From Lumbricus rubellus (Eukaryota > Annelida > Clitellata > Crassiclitellata > Lumbricidae), in the NCBI GenBank assembly GCA_945859605.1, contig OX243815.1:29428981-29492980 (forward strand): a DNA stretch of 64,000 nucleotides. The letters are read 5' to 3'. Shown here one piece after another: positions 26,501 through 32,766 of the stretch. Each line of letters begins with the position of its first letter. The stretch's first letter is position 1. A model generated the notes under the pieces. It worked only from the letters and a program-made list of their open reading frames with translations. It made no database searches and was not told the origin of the DNA. The translations under genes were made by a program, and so were the position numbers.

Positions 26501-29500
26501 TTTCCTGACTATCCTCTGCAACCGCTCTCTTCAAGAGGGAGTTCTTCCTTCGTCGCAGAAGAAGTCCATCCTTGTTCCAGTTCCGAAGCGTGAAGGACTG
26601 GACTTGTCTGATCCTTCCAACTTTAGGCCAATTGCTAACGTGTCTTTCATTTCTAAATTAATTGAGAAGATTGTTGCTTCTCAACTAACTGCATATCTTG
26701 ATGTAAACAATTTACTCCCGATTTTTCAATCTGGGTTCCGTAAGGGCCACTCCACGGAAACCCTCTTAGTTCGCCTCCTTTCTGATATCTATGGGGCAAT
26801 CGATAGATCCCAGGTCACCCTTTTAGCACTATTTGATGTAAGTGCGGCTTTCGATACTGTCGATCATGACATCCTTCTTAAGCGCTTATCAACCTCGTTT
26901 GGTCTTTCTGGAAACTTTCTCGACTGGCTTGGTTCCTTTCTCCACGACCGTTCCTTCTCTGTGGTCTACGGGTCTGCCAGAACTCCATGGGTTCCTGCCC
27001 CATTTGGCCTGCCCCAGGGTTCTGTCCTGGGCCCACTTTTGTATATTATTTATACGGCTGATCTCGATTCTCTCCTTGCTGCTTCTTCTGTCCTTAGCCA
27101 ATCCTACGCGGATGACCTGCAAGCGTATCTGCACTGTTCTGCGCTGGCAGCCACTTCCACTGTTCGAGTCATGAGCCGAGCAATGGAGGCTCTGGAAGCC
27201 TGGATGTCATCCAATCGCCTGCGACTCAACTCCTCTAAAACCCAATTTATCTGGTTTGGCACACGCCAACAGCTCGCCAAAATTGACCTGGAAGTTCTTG
27301 CCCAGGAATTCCCTCAGTTCACCTTCTCTTCCTCTGTCCGGGACCTTGGTGTCACTTTGGACCAAGAGCTTACTTTCACGCGGCATATCAACTTGCTATG
27401 CCGCAGCTGCTATTACCAATTGCGTCAGCTTAGAGTGGTGCTCCGCTCCTTAACTTTCAGCGATGCCTTAACGCTTATCCACTCTTTCGTTGTCTCACGT
27501 TTAGACTATTGCAGCGCCCTCTATGTGGGTCTGCCGGTGACTCGGGTTGGGTGCTTGGATCGGGTCTTGCGCTCTGCGGCACGCCTTGTCGGTCGCATCC
27601 CAAAATTCGGCCATGTCACTGACTATATGCGGGATGTCTTACACTGGCTCCCTTTCTCACAAAGGGTCACTTACCGAATATCTTCCTTGGTATGGCGCTG
27701 TCTTGCGGGTGTGGCCCCTGTCTATTTACAGGAGCTCTGTTGCTCCACCCTGAGCGTCCAGCGCCGTGGCTCTCTTCGCTCTTCTAAGCAGGCTGAGCTT
27801 CTTGTCCCCCGGTCACGCACTTCTATTGCGCAGCGCCGTGCCTTTTCTGTTGTTGGCCCTGCAACCTGGAATGGGCTCCCTGTGGAACTACGTCTAATAC
27901 CTCGAGCCTTCGAGACTACGTTCTACTCTGCTCTTAAGACTGTTCTCTTTAGCCGTGGTTGGGTCGGGAGCGCTTCTGAGTAGATATTCTTGAAGAGGCG
28001 CTATATAAATGCCTGAAATGAACTGAAATGAATAAAAAGAAAATAAAAGAAACTCACAGAAAAACTACTAGTCTTTGCCGACGACGACGAAGAAGCGACG
28101 GTCTTTTCGTAAATATCAGATACGAGCTCAGTACGAACTAGATTTGGCCAAAGACTGACGACAGCAATGTTGTGTTTCCTTAGTTCGACAGCACAGTCCG
28201 CAGCCATTCTGTCACACTAACAAAACACACACACACACACACACACAAACTCATCAAATGCATTGGACACAAATCCAATCTGCAAACTTGTATTGTGTCA
28301 TCGTCTTAATGTACAGAGAATCGCCTCATCTCTTTCACATCTCGTTCACATCAAAGCAAATCTGTATTGTGCAGTCAGAGACTCAGTTTTATGGTATTCT
28401 ATGGTAAAAACATTGGAAAAGCAGTTATAATAATGCTGACAGAAAAGTAGCCATTTACCTGAGTTTGCTTGGGGCACAGGTGAAGTTTAAAAAAAATTAA
28501 TTTGTGCCATTGAAAGTCCCAGAGTCTTTAGGCCCTTTCAGCATATCTGTTCACACGACTGCAGACAATTCTTAAATTGTATTGAACATTTCACCGGATA
28601 AAAGTAAACCTCATCCTACTCTAAACTCAGACCCAACAAAGATTCTGCACAGAAATAAATATATATGTACCGAATGTCCAAACCTTAATACAAAAAGTGT
28701 CTTATTGAAGAGGCTAGAACGTGTAAGCTCAAAATAAAAGCTGAATGAATAAAAAAAAATTATAGTTTGTATACCGCTTCTTTTCCAATGCCATAAGGTA
28801 CATTGAAGAGATAACGCAAGCCACCAGAGGACGACACATTCACAATCAATCCTTTCTTTCGCGGAACCATGAGTCGCGATGCATGCACGGTGCACAGGTA
28901 ATGGTTCCTAAAACAATCAGAACATCCAGATGCATTGTTACACTCTAGAACCAAGCTTTCAGATGCAAGTCTGTGCACAGATAATGGTTCCTGAAAACAA
29001 TCAGAACATTCAGGAACATTGTTCCACTCTAGAACCAAGCTTTCAGATGCAAGTCTGTGCACCGAATATGGTATCTCAAACAATCAGAACATCGAGAAAC
29101 ATTGTTCTGCTCTAGATTTAAGCTATCAGATTGAGGTATCTTGAGATCAATACATTTCTGTATCACCAATTGATAATTAATTAAATACAAGCGTCTGACA
29201 ACATATCTATAGGAGCAAATTAAGTTTCAGTAAACTGCATGTTTCAGCGAAGCATAGAAATTAAAAAAACAAGAGACTACTCGTTGCAGATTCATTCAAT
29301 CAGCATGAGAATTACTCTCATAATTTAAGCCTCTCTCTTCGAAAGAATTCATGGTCTGCATCATCGTCTGCAACCATAGGCGTAGGAGACATTTCAGAAG
29401 TGGGGGGTAAAATGATGACCTTTTTTAGTCGTCCGGTCGAAATTGCCCGAAAATTCTTGTTACTTCTTTTGCCCGAAAATTCTGACGACCTTTTTTCCTC

Positions 29501-31590
29501 TGGTCTGCTTGCCCAAAAACCAGACTTGCCCGAAATTTGGGGGGCATTTGCCCCCTCGCCCTCCTGGACCCCCGTCTCCTACGCCTATGTCTGCAACCAG
29601 CAAAGGACTTTAAAAAACAGACGTCTCATGACGTCTTTTAAAACTTTGCTGCAACGTACCTCAGCCCAACGTTGTTCACTTCATCCCACATTGAGAGTGG
29701 CTGCTCCCAGAAAGGAACACCCATGCATTTTCCAATAGCCTGCAATTAATGAAATAAGAACATCGGCCGCTTGTCTTTACTGAGAGTGATCAATGGTCAA
29801 TCCCAGTTGTCAAATTGATAATCCAGTGTTACACTACGTAACTAAAATGGAAAAATTGCTAGATTTGATTTTGCCCTGTCACATGCTCTTTCTAAAGTAT
29901 CCTACAAGTTCAGCACAATATCTCTACAGATGACACCTTATTCATTCATTCATTTCAGGCATTTATATAGCGCCTCTTCAAGAATATCTACTCAGAAGCG
30001 CTCCCGACCCAACCACGGCTAAAGAGAACAGTCTTAAGAGCAGAGTAGAACGTAGTCTCTTATACCTACAGGGTACCTTTACGTACAATAAAATATTATC
30101 TTGATAAACATTTAATATTAAAAAAACTTTCGTAATGGCAACATAGATTTAGCAAATAAACGAGATACATTGGCCGCATGCATGTTTGAAGTCTATGTCA
30201 AAATTCTGGCAAGGAAAGATCAAACTTCATTCCATTGGATTAACTAAATGCTACAGATCACCGATATCTTATTAAAATAACCATTTTGCTTTTAATTCAA
30301 CATTCATGTGTGTTTAGAAATTCTATAGAATTGACGTTCCATCTGCAGAAATAAAAAAAATTTTCTTCACTGACCACCACAGCGGAGTAGGCATTGTTGA
30401 CTAGAACATCCAACTGGCCATTCTGTTCTGTCTTCACTCGTTCAAACAATTGCTGAATGTCCTCGTCCTTTGTATGGTCGCAGACAATGGGAATGCATTT
30501 CCCACCTCGCTGCTCGATCTGCAAACGTGGTTCAATCAGATGAGAACTTGTAATTGTATTCAATGAAACAATTCATATAGCATTAGCAGTAGTAAACTAA
30601 TTATTTGATGCTTTACACATATTGTCAAATGCCAATGCAACTGCTCAGAGTTACTCTGTAGCAAATATATTTTTTAATGTTGGTTGAACATTTCCGAGAG
30701 ACATGGTTAATAACCCAAAAGCACTTTGCAAGTAACTGAATATGTGACACACATGGGCTCAAACCTGTAACATGTCAGTTTCTGACTGACCTTTTATTCC
30801 GTCATATGTCACAATGGCTCTGCTTTCAAATACATTTTACAGTATCAAGATATATTTTTTTACACTAGAGTTATACTCGTCAGATTCCATTATAGTTTCA
30901 GCATATAATACGGTAGATAACAATTTAACCAGTTTAAGAAAAACAAAAGTACCTCTGCTGCTGTATCCACCAATGAGCCTTTGTCTCTCGCGCCTTTGTT
31001 TAATGTCCTGCCTAATAAGGAACAGAACTGACCAGCTCAACAGCAATGAAAGAAGCCAGAAAAAGGCACAACCATGTACCATAATTCTAGAATAAGCAAT
31101 TGTTTAAAGAATCATATGCATGCAATTATGCGCTACTCGAAAGCCAAGCGTGGGCTCTTGCTTATTCACTAGCACTGCATCGAGTCAAAAAGGATTTCCA
31201 TAGGAATAGTCTAAAGAAGGTCCGGGTCCGATTGTCGTAGGATCAAAGGGAAGCAGAACAGCTACTAAGGCTGGATCAGGAATTTGAATTCGTTCAAACT
31301 GCTTGCAAAGAAATGAAAGTTTAAACATTATCTAAATCAATACCAACATATAAAAATTTGATCGCCATTTATCTCGTTTTATTTTATTCACTTTTATTTA
31401 CATTATATTATTTCATTGTTGTATTTATATAATTCATTTTGCTACATCAAATCTTGCACACAATGTTACCTGTGATATAGACAATGGCTCCAGCCTGGCC
31501 CAACTGTAAGGCAATACCTTTGCCAATGCCACGAGTTGCACCTGTTACAAGGCAGACTTTCCCAGCCAAACTCAATCGCTGACTGGCCAT
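2400..31590 (-). CDS. DHRS1: DHRS1-like short-chain dehydrogenase/reductase, complete, nine coding exons
   Basis: This is an NAD(P)H-dependent SDR oxidoreductase. Coding exons on the minus strand, in order, are 31470-31590, 30953-31011, 30375-30518, 29660-29739, 28775-28907, 28058-28216, 24125-24203, 23189-23269 and 2400-2530. They total 987 bases (328 aa plus stop), all junctions are GT-AG and every phase joins. The Rossmann motif TGATRGIG is at residues 16-23, NNAY (the DHRS1 form of NNAG) at 101-104, the catalytic Ser at about 160-162, and YxxxK as Y173 and K177. The C-terminus has the Trp-rich hydrophobic segment typical of DHRS1 (313 aa in human, from memory). An in-frame TAG 24 bases upstream fixes the start. 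The last intron is 20.7 kb because a gypsy element sits in it. A Ser-rich stretch of about 12 residues at the end of exon 6 is unusual. The substrate cannot be told from sequence. Confidence 0.93.
2663..6961 (-). repeat. 3' LTR of the gypsy element (4299 bp)
   Basis: An intact LTR that is CpG-rich compared with the host DNA. Its last 580 bases in element sense carry a second copy of the first roughly 193 gag codons (ATG at 3243), cut off by the LTR end. Four degenerate repeats of about 75 bp built around 'gcccgtaggc' lie at about 3480-3780. A degenerate duplication at a distance of about 210 bp ('gaccgggcggcc' near 4390 and 'gaccgggtggcc' near 4605) follows. Two plus-strand (antisense) ORFs are at 4911-5162 (83 aa, unrecognised) and 5413-5622. 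Confidence 0.95.
5413..5622 (+). CDS. Antisense LTR ORF with HMG-box-like segment
   Basis: A 69-codon ORF with an ATG, on the strand opposite to gag-pol and inside the 3' LTR. Residues 8-39 (KVRFSELNKHWKSLSQEERN, then YDEFVQEHPELY) look like helices 2-3 of an HMG box: FSE.NK, WK.LS.EE, Y...... The first helix and the usual LGE before the Trp are missing. The upstream frame stays open to 5278 but has no convincing start. It may be a captured fragment or chance. Expression is not shown by the sequence. Confidence 0.35.
   Translation: MFQLNYKVRFSELNKHWKSLSQEERNSYDEFVQEHPELYRNEESDGAPRASAPSDPALRRRHRSFQRGR
6962..6976 (-). promoter_or_regulatory. Polypurine tract (PPT)
   Basis: On the minus strand, AAGGTGGGAGGAG lies directly before the TGTGGCGGA start of the 3' LTR. 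This is the expected primer site for plus-strand DNA synthesis, and it confirms the element's orientation. Confidence 0.85.
6977..9301 (-). other. Non-coding spacer between integrase and PPT
   Basis: A spacer of about 2.3 kb with no convincing ORF on the element's strand and several plus-strand ORFs of up to 115 codons that I cannot assign. It holds a cluster of PBS-like motifs (7506-7956), small hairpins of the type GTGAG-tctct-GCTCAC at about 7754 and 7833, and further weak repeats around 'gcgagtaactccacga' between 8400 and 8640. Confidence 0.6.
7506..7956 (+). repeat. Degenerate tandem repeats carrying a PBS-like core
   Basis: The core 'ccagaagtgggg' or a close variant occurs about nine times on the plus strand: 7506, 7562, 7616, 7651, 7704, 7780, 7856, 7918 and 7941. 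The first two lie in a clear 57-bp tandem repeat; later ones are spaced 25-85 bp. The plus strand matches the element's own PBS, so the genomic RNA (minus strand) carries the complement, which resembles the 3' end of the primer tRNA. Confidence 0.7.
9302..10305 (-). pseudogene. Integrase core and C-terminus, cut from gag-pol by a LINE insertion
   Basis: This is the downstream part of the gypsy polyprotein. Starting at the insertion point, it encodes the rest of the catalytic core (TAIDYFSRW with the first-strand region, ILTDQGSCFES with the second Asp, and HPSGNGMIERFHRTLNAMIG with the Glu). A C-terminal domain follows (VGDWVYYY, KIKWTRVYTGPFLVIQV). It ends in a basic Ser/Arg-rich tail with no chromodomain that I can see. 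Removing 503 bases (insert plus one target copy) puts it in frame with the upstream ORF, so the break is due only to the insertion. Confidence 0.92.
10306..10797 (-). mobile_element. 5'-truncated LINE 3' end inserted in integrase
   Basis: A 492 bp insert between two copies of CGAAACGGGAT (10295-10305 and 10798-10808). On the minus strand it ends in a (TGATGA)n tail. Near its start it has 'gccggtcctaagcccgg' followed by a purine run, a motif I know from 3' regions of LINEs in fish and marine invertebrates. Two other copies lie at 24287 and 61840 in this window. The 11-bp target duplication and simple-repeat tail point to target-primed reverse transcription. Confidence 0.85.
10651..16632 (-). 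CDS. Gypsy gag-pol polyprotein (gag, PR, RT, RNase H, start of INT)
   Basis: One ORF with no gag/pol frameshift. The ATG at 16632 is the third codon of the open frame and gives 1993 aa, of which the last about 49 come from the LINE insert. A Ser/Arg-rich N-terminal region leads to a retrotransposon gag domain (about 730-870), and a CX2CX4HX4C zinc knuckle follows at about 975-990. Protease has LLDSGSEMSLV at about 1037. RT has DYRQLN, LPFGLCNSPASF and YLDDI at about 1470. RNase H has DTDASAFAIGAVLSQ at about 1619 and RTDHSALQWL. The integrase zinc finger is HHCC at about 1885-1920. Without the insertion the frame would be about 2275 codons. The first 193 codons lie inside the LTR and the PBS is translated. 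A 90-bp tandem duplication at 14804-14983 repeats part of gag. Confidence 0.95.
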   Translation of the reverse strand: MSFWRGLGLGPLEWPWFRAFWPGERRQTSVMPVGGTSTRAVACNMIRRRSGRSGKRTKKPVAVKGSSKRGSSARRGANPDLSTGGHPGAQVATHPVAADGAESDSNASELYTLSRATVSEPSWPDSEGSDGALAARYTDSRHRRESDSGGSDQFEARELRSSREAQLATPRASVDAPAARGLVPLVTRRVGPPQSGTRSGVHFDSLLVAAGQAAAGEVESDGERVEQAKLSFPPRHNYDVVATDVGSRNLARPDVRFGEYSGARPKVSQQVSPDDFGAVGPIASAAVDVRDPRSSATVGVENWLRSVPESQETGDGRRSNRLRSGSPVASEDARLLVNFSERSSAGLAAAERPSVRQVDSQSYRPQCPERRESLVNAERGSAESRSSRRDDVADVRAEVSYLRDSMAWMTQRFEELTVPVARERDAPWVQAARTVSYPEFRDDPRETVPMEVMPSRLRGPPEVRRLVERNARAGDPRETGYRDRPERVHRSTVPIDSWTPDDTVYRDLPTVSPRGTSSKRRLLSSDDASTEADINYRRTTPDKQSVSRQAHKKGERPRKLRFSDEAGVYRKPMTSSTKHRADKEREREEWPQDEAGVYREPMASTSKHRAYQDKERETQRERRPGRARRAENETSSEEDASPAKVRTERKSILHVSGRHEKRPVVSSTVDEGETSDDDDGPRRRRHRAGSQRRSVDRETRGRSPADRGIRIKLEKYDGKTAIAAFLAKFEVCARCNNWSDREKADQLMCALTGPASQLLWDMGAQGDVTWQALVDKLKARYGSEEQTSLYRVKLRAYRQTNNEPLSSVVQEVRRLMVLAYPGPSSELVETIACDAFLDALSNQELAQKVREREPVSLESAYKHAVRLEAYGRSSTSGGDGDRRQGRVKAAKEDRTVQPSNDQQNNRMDDLESAIRNLTKEVSRLVTRPKDDFTSGKPFENWRNPGRAPDGPWRNEAPAFQRREFPPRFRNAEMECFRCRQKGHSQRFCTQPLPEQRDNGKVSESTKNEPTPEKAQNRLVKGSRMAYVVARVDGVRRNCLLDSGSEMSLVPRRFMVKSAMTPSQQRLLAANGSEIRVDGEATLQVCIGKQSYPLHCLVTDQVNEVILGLSWLETNQARWDFAGRNVYLGDRQIPLREAASESMCRRIIVQEDIVVPARCEVDVPASVVYPHLRVDTDVWTTTPVEVTKGLVIGRTLVSGKEPTVWVRMLNVSDKDLTVPGKTECRLERVELLNVTSATARENSVRAPTSMVRATASRPDDVVAESVLKRLWEEVPGAVSPDEKERLRELIMAYRTTFSLSELDLGFTSVIQHEIDTQQERPVRQPLRRQPLMMIPEIDRQVEDMLSQGIIEPSMSEWASNVVMVKKKDGSMRFCIDYRQLNLKTRKDAHPLPLIRESLDTLGGARWYSTFDLRAGYHQMALHPKDKHKTGFITRRGSFQFKVLPFGLCNSPASFCRLMNLVLTGLNYDICLVYLDDIIVFSRDVETPMKRLEMVFKRLQEYNLKLKPSKCHLMQREVLFLGHILSEQGVATDPSKITAVEGWTVPKNLREVRSFIGLCSYYRRFILDFAVVAQPLHFLTRKNVPFRWTEECQAAFVELKKRLVSAPILSLPEDEGQYILDTDASAFAIGAVLSQVQDGEERVICYASRLLSTAERNYNVTRRELLAVIYFLKEFRQYLLGKRFRLRTDHSALQWLRKTPEPIGQQARWLETMEEFDFEIVHRAGTQHGNADAMSREPMGEVTEETEENDETSENTAWICPVEAMRPVATYENIAGQETGWTQETLRREQLSDIRVGPVLGWKELGRQPNELESARLSGETKTILSHWDLLEVRQGVLFRRYIHGGTGGTEMYQLVVPIQIRKELFKVIHGGFGGGHFGLRKSLEKVKRRAYWPSWKDDVRRWCQSCDNCARYRREKPPRQGLLQCPVVGEPMERFGIDITGPHPVSCPGHDVKLHPSSATGNQQSPCAGPKPGQNEEGLPDGWRYSGSKKPRRL
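16031..16048 (-). promoter_or_regulatory. Primer binding site, tRNA-Leu type
   Basis: On the minus strand TGGTACCAGAAGTGGGGT starts three bases after the 5' LTR. It is complementary to a tRNA 3' end and, from memory, differs at one position from the complement of animal tRNA-Leu(UAA). It lies inside the gag-pol frame. The second gypsy relic (39812-39828) has almost the same site. Confidence 0.75.
18601..21133. mobile_element. Long-TIR foldback DNA element in the 5' LTR
   Basis: A 2533 bp insert between two ATGTATAT copies (18593-18600 and 21134-21141). Ends are TAGGGTGGAGTG and its complement. The inverted arms are about 1.14 kb each (18601-19740 and 19985-21133) with only scattered differences. 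The loop of about 240 bp is itself a diverged copy of about 200 bp from the arm (19083-19280). A 66-codon ORF is open in both arms (19420-19620 minus, 20112-20312 plus) but is unrecognised. The 8-bp duplication and TAGGG end fit hAT-type elements. There is no transposase, so it is non-autonomous. Confidence 0.9.
21343..21552 (+). CDS. Second copy of the antisense HMG-like LTR ORF
   Basis: Identical in sequence to the ORF at 5413-5622, in the other LTR. The identity says little about selection because the two LTRs are almost the same throughout. Confidence 0.35.
   Translation: MFQLNYKVRFSELNKHWKSLSQEERNSYDEFVQEHPELYRNEESDGAPRASAPSDPALRRRHRSFQRGR
22900..23110 (-). mobile_element. LINE reverse-transcriptase 3' fragment
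   Basis: The minus strand translates to MQGTMPGDRKRGRPRTNW, then EWTGLTLGEM and YRKRWRNIVHDAADPRI, with a stop after. This is the C-terminal end common to many animal LINE proteins. It has an internal stop and no tail was found. The gypsy element inserted just past its end. Confidence 0.7.
23189..23269 (-). CDS. DHRS1: DHRS1-like exon 8
   Basis: An 81-base exon with acceptor attgtag|ATCCG and donor GATG|gttagt. It encodes DPKVMSKSGRILITEDLGSE and then YGFVDIDG, the region before the C-terminal hydrophobic tail. It ends in phase 1, and the partner exon lies across the gypsy element. Confidence 0.9.
23812..23992 (+). mobile_element. LINE 3' fragment with GAA-rich tail
   Basis: Plus strand reads GKRTRGRSRQMTLDGMKEDE, QNFKDKAQRRMEWRHFTAEP, stop, and then a gaagaagaagatgaag tail. 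It is the same class of LINE C-terminus as 22900-23110 but in the opposite orientation. It lies in DHRS1 intron 7. Confidence 0.7.
24125..24203 (-). CDS. DHRS1: DHRS1-like exon 7
   Basis: A 79-base exon with acceptor cttgtag|GGAGT and donor GTAG|gtatgg. It encodes KFNKGSESLEYAGKAVAHLA, which matches the 'SGKCVVALA' part of DHRS1. It is separated from exon 6 by a 3.85 kb intron swollen by a LINE. Confidence 0.88.
24287..24385 (+). repeat. Dispersed LINE 3'-end repeat
   Basis: 'gtgccagtcccaagcctgg' followed by 'ataaaggaggagggcaacac' matches the repeat at 61840 and the start of the insert at 10306-10797. It lies in DHRS1 intron 6, just upstream of exon 7 in gene order. Confidence 0.65.
25441..28040 (+). 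mobile_element. L2/CR1-group LINE, 5'-truncated, in DHRS1 intron 6
   Basis: The reading frame is open from the truncation at about 25441 to the stop at 27983, about 847 codons. It covers the C-terminal half of an AP-type endonuclease (IAGDLNLHL, SDHGLVVATV), a reverse transcriptase (FDVSAAFDTVDHDIL, GLPQGSVLGPLLY, SYADDLQ) and the LDYCSALYVGLP / HWLPFSQRVTYRI region typical of the CR1/L2 group. No stop or frameshift interrupts it, so it is young. The short 3' tail is 'gcgctatataaatgcctg' followed by repeats of 'aaatgaact'. It is antisense to the host gene. I found no clear target duplication. Confidence 0.9.
28058..28216 (-). CDS. DHRS1: DHRS1-like exon 6
   Basis: A 159-base exon with acceptor tttgttag|TGTGAC and donor TTTTTCT|gtgagt. 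It encodes AADCAVELRKHNIAVVSLWP and then LVRTEL, the helix and strand after the active-site Lys. The end is a low-complexity Ser-rich stretch (SSSSSAKTSSFS). The tail of a LINE begins about 10 bases past the donor. Confidence 0.9.
28224..28248. repeat. (AC)n microsatellite
   Basis: About 11 AC units directly upstream, in gene sense, of the DHRS1 exon 6 acceptor; on the gene strand it is (GT)n next to the splice site. Confidence 0.85.
28775..28907 (-). CDS. DHRS1: DHRS1-like exon 5 (catalytic Ser, Tyr, Lys)
   Basis: A 133-base exon with acceptor gttttag|GAACC and donor AAGCG|gtatac. It encodes NVSSSGG and VPYGIGKEA, which hold the catalytic Ser, Tyr and Lys. The acceptor and the first bases of the exon are copied in a tandem repeat just upstream (28889-29140). 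Confidence 0.93.
28889..29140. repeat. Tandem repeat of about 83 bp copying the exon 5 acceptor
   Basis: Three copies of a unit that starts 'ctgtgcac', contains 'aatggttcct..aacaatcagaacat' and ends 'cagatgcaagt', at about 28889, 28971 and 29055. Copy 1 includes the true acceptor and first 15-20 bases of DHRS1 exon 5. Copy 2 keeps a good acceptor (gttttcag|GAACC on the minus strand). The minus-strand frame through the repeats into exon 5 has no stop. Confidence 0.85.
29376..29588. mobile_element. 213 bp MITE with 10-bp target duplication
   Basis: Flanked by GTCTGCAACC at 29366-29375 and 29589-29598. Ends are ATAGGCGTAGGAGAC and its complement. The inside has 'ttgcccgaaa' repeats and G/C runs. 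A 9-10 bp duplication fits Mutator-like elements. It lies in DHRS1 intron 4. Confidence 0.85.
29660..29739 (-). CDS. DHRS1: DHRS1-like exon 4
   Basis: An 80-base exon with acceptor attgcag and donor CTGAG|gtacgt. It encodes FWEQPLSMWDEVNNVGL, a segment characteristic of DHRS1 (FWE..PSMWDDINNVGL in vertebrates, from memory). It ends in phase 2, completed by the first base of exon 5. Confidence 0.9.
29943..30059 (-). mobile_element. Short 3' tail copy of the L2/CR1-type LINE
   Basis: The minus strand matches the last about 115 bases of the LINE at 25441-28040, from 'gagactacgttc' through the stop codon and tail. This copy ends in 'gaaatgaatgaataa'. It is severely 5'-truncated and lies in DHRS1 intron 3. 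Confidence 0.9.
30375..30518 (-). CDS. DHRS1: DHRS1-like exon 3 (NNAY motif)
   Basis: A 144-base exon with acceptor tttgcag and donor GTGGTG|gtcagt. It encodes 48 residues including CIPIVCDHTKDEDIQ and LDVLVNNAYSAV. The VNNAY motif places it after the fourth beta strand of the SDR fold. Confidence 0.92.
30953..31011 (-). CDS. DHRS1: DHRS1-like exon 2
   Basis: A 59-base exon with acceptor ttag|GCAGG and donor GCAGAG|gtactt. It joins in phase to give YITG-RTLNKG and then DTAAE, the strand and helix that follow the nucleotide-binding turn in DHRS1. It is too short to be found as an ORF and was identified by phase and family pattern. Confidence 0.88.
31470..31590 (-). CDS. DHRS1: DHRS1-like exon 1 (start, Rossmann fold)
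   Basis: Encodes residues 1-40 plus one base. It contains VTGATRGIGKGIALQLGQ, the nucleotide-binding turn. The donor reads CACAG|gtaaca. The leader runs back to a likely acceptor (ctttacag) at 31633, so a non-coding first exon lies further upstream and was not located. Confidence 0.92.
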
Positions 31591-31632
31591 TCTGTAACGC
31601 CAAGTGCCCGACTATGGGTTCTTCAGAAAGTG
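31591..31632 (-). other. DHRS1: DHRS1-like 5' leader with a likely leader intron
   Basis: Bases directly before the start codon. The minus strand has ctttacag|CACTTT at 31633, which would be the acceptor of an intron in the leader. TAG is in frame 24 bases before the ATG. Confidence 0.5.
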
Positions 31633-32619
31633 CTGTAAAGTAGAAGAAAGTTTTTCTGTCATCAATCTCTGACTAGCAAAAGGCTAAATAAATTAAAGCA
31701 AAACCACACATAAGCAAAGGCTTATTAGCAAATTAGCAATGGAAATTCTTACATTTAAATAAAATGGTTTAAAATTGTCACAGAAATCGCATTCTGCTGC
31801 ACTTGAATGGTGAACTTCAGAGCAATAATGATTTTAATTTTAATAGGTGATTCATTAAGTTTGCAACTAAATTAACATGTGCCTCAGCAGTCTAGATGTA
31901 GGCTTAGAGAATCCACAAATTTGGTTGAAACCAGTGTGTCAAATGTTGTGTGTGAAAATCGTAAAAATATTAAGTCTGTCAGTTCTAAAGTGCAACGAAG
32001 TCGAGACTGAATGTCAAATATGTCTCGGAAACGCAGCAATTGTGTGGCACTTAGAAATTTCTTAGATTCAGATTTACATAACTTGGTCTCTCGCTTGATC
32101 TCTGCGCACTGGGATTAGTGCGCACTGCGAGAGGCACTGTATAAATTTATCAATACAATACATGTACAATACATTACGTTTACATAATATTATAGTGACC
32201 TTGATCTCATGACAGCTGGTCTCAGGCCTTAAGACTGGCACATTGAAGCAGCACTTTAGTTTAGTGCTCACTTGTAACCTATATTACTAACAGGCTCATA
32301 TATGCAACCTGACATATAGTTACTGCAGTCAGCAGAAGCAAATTCTACCCAGATTATTGATAACACCTTTAGAATCTACATGTAGCAAATTTTAGTATGC
32401 CCAAGTATGCCACATCAAAATCTCAAACAAATTCCGTAAGATGTCCTTAAACTCTAGACCAGTTGCAGTACAAATTACGCTGCTGCGCCTTATTACAGTA
32501 TCACGGACGTGTATGCTACAGTAACCCCGCTTGTTGAAAACGCTTTCGTAGTAGTTGTTATTAAACTATACACGCCTTCAATCATCCTAACCTGACACTC
32601 TTGGGGAACTGCAATAGGC
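31633..32619. other. AT-rich upstream region of the DHRS1-like gene
   Basis: No coding exon seen. The gene's promoter and first non-coding exon should be here or beyond. At 32075-32165 there is a retroelement-like 3' tail ('gcgcactgggattagtgcg', 'aggcactgtataaattt', then 'atacaata') that resembles the one at 60095-60195. Confidence 0.45.
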
Positions 32620-32766
32620 CTACTAATGATGTGTGTCAAATTAGCAGTCACATTGAGATTGAGATTCAGCAGTCATATTCGAATCGGGTGTGACCTCCCC
32701 AAAAGGCGCACAAGTGACGCACTAGCAAACACGTAATTTGACTTCAAAATTCACATATTTCGACTC

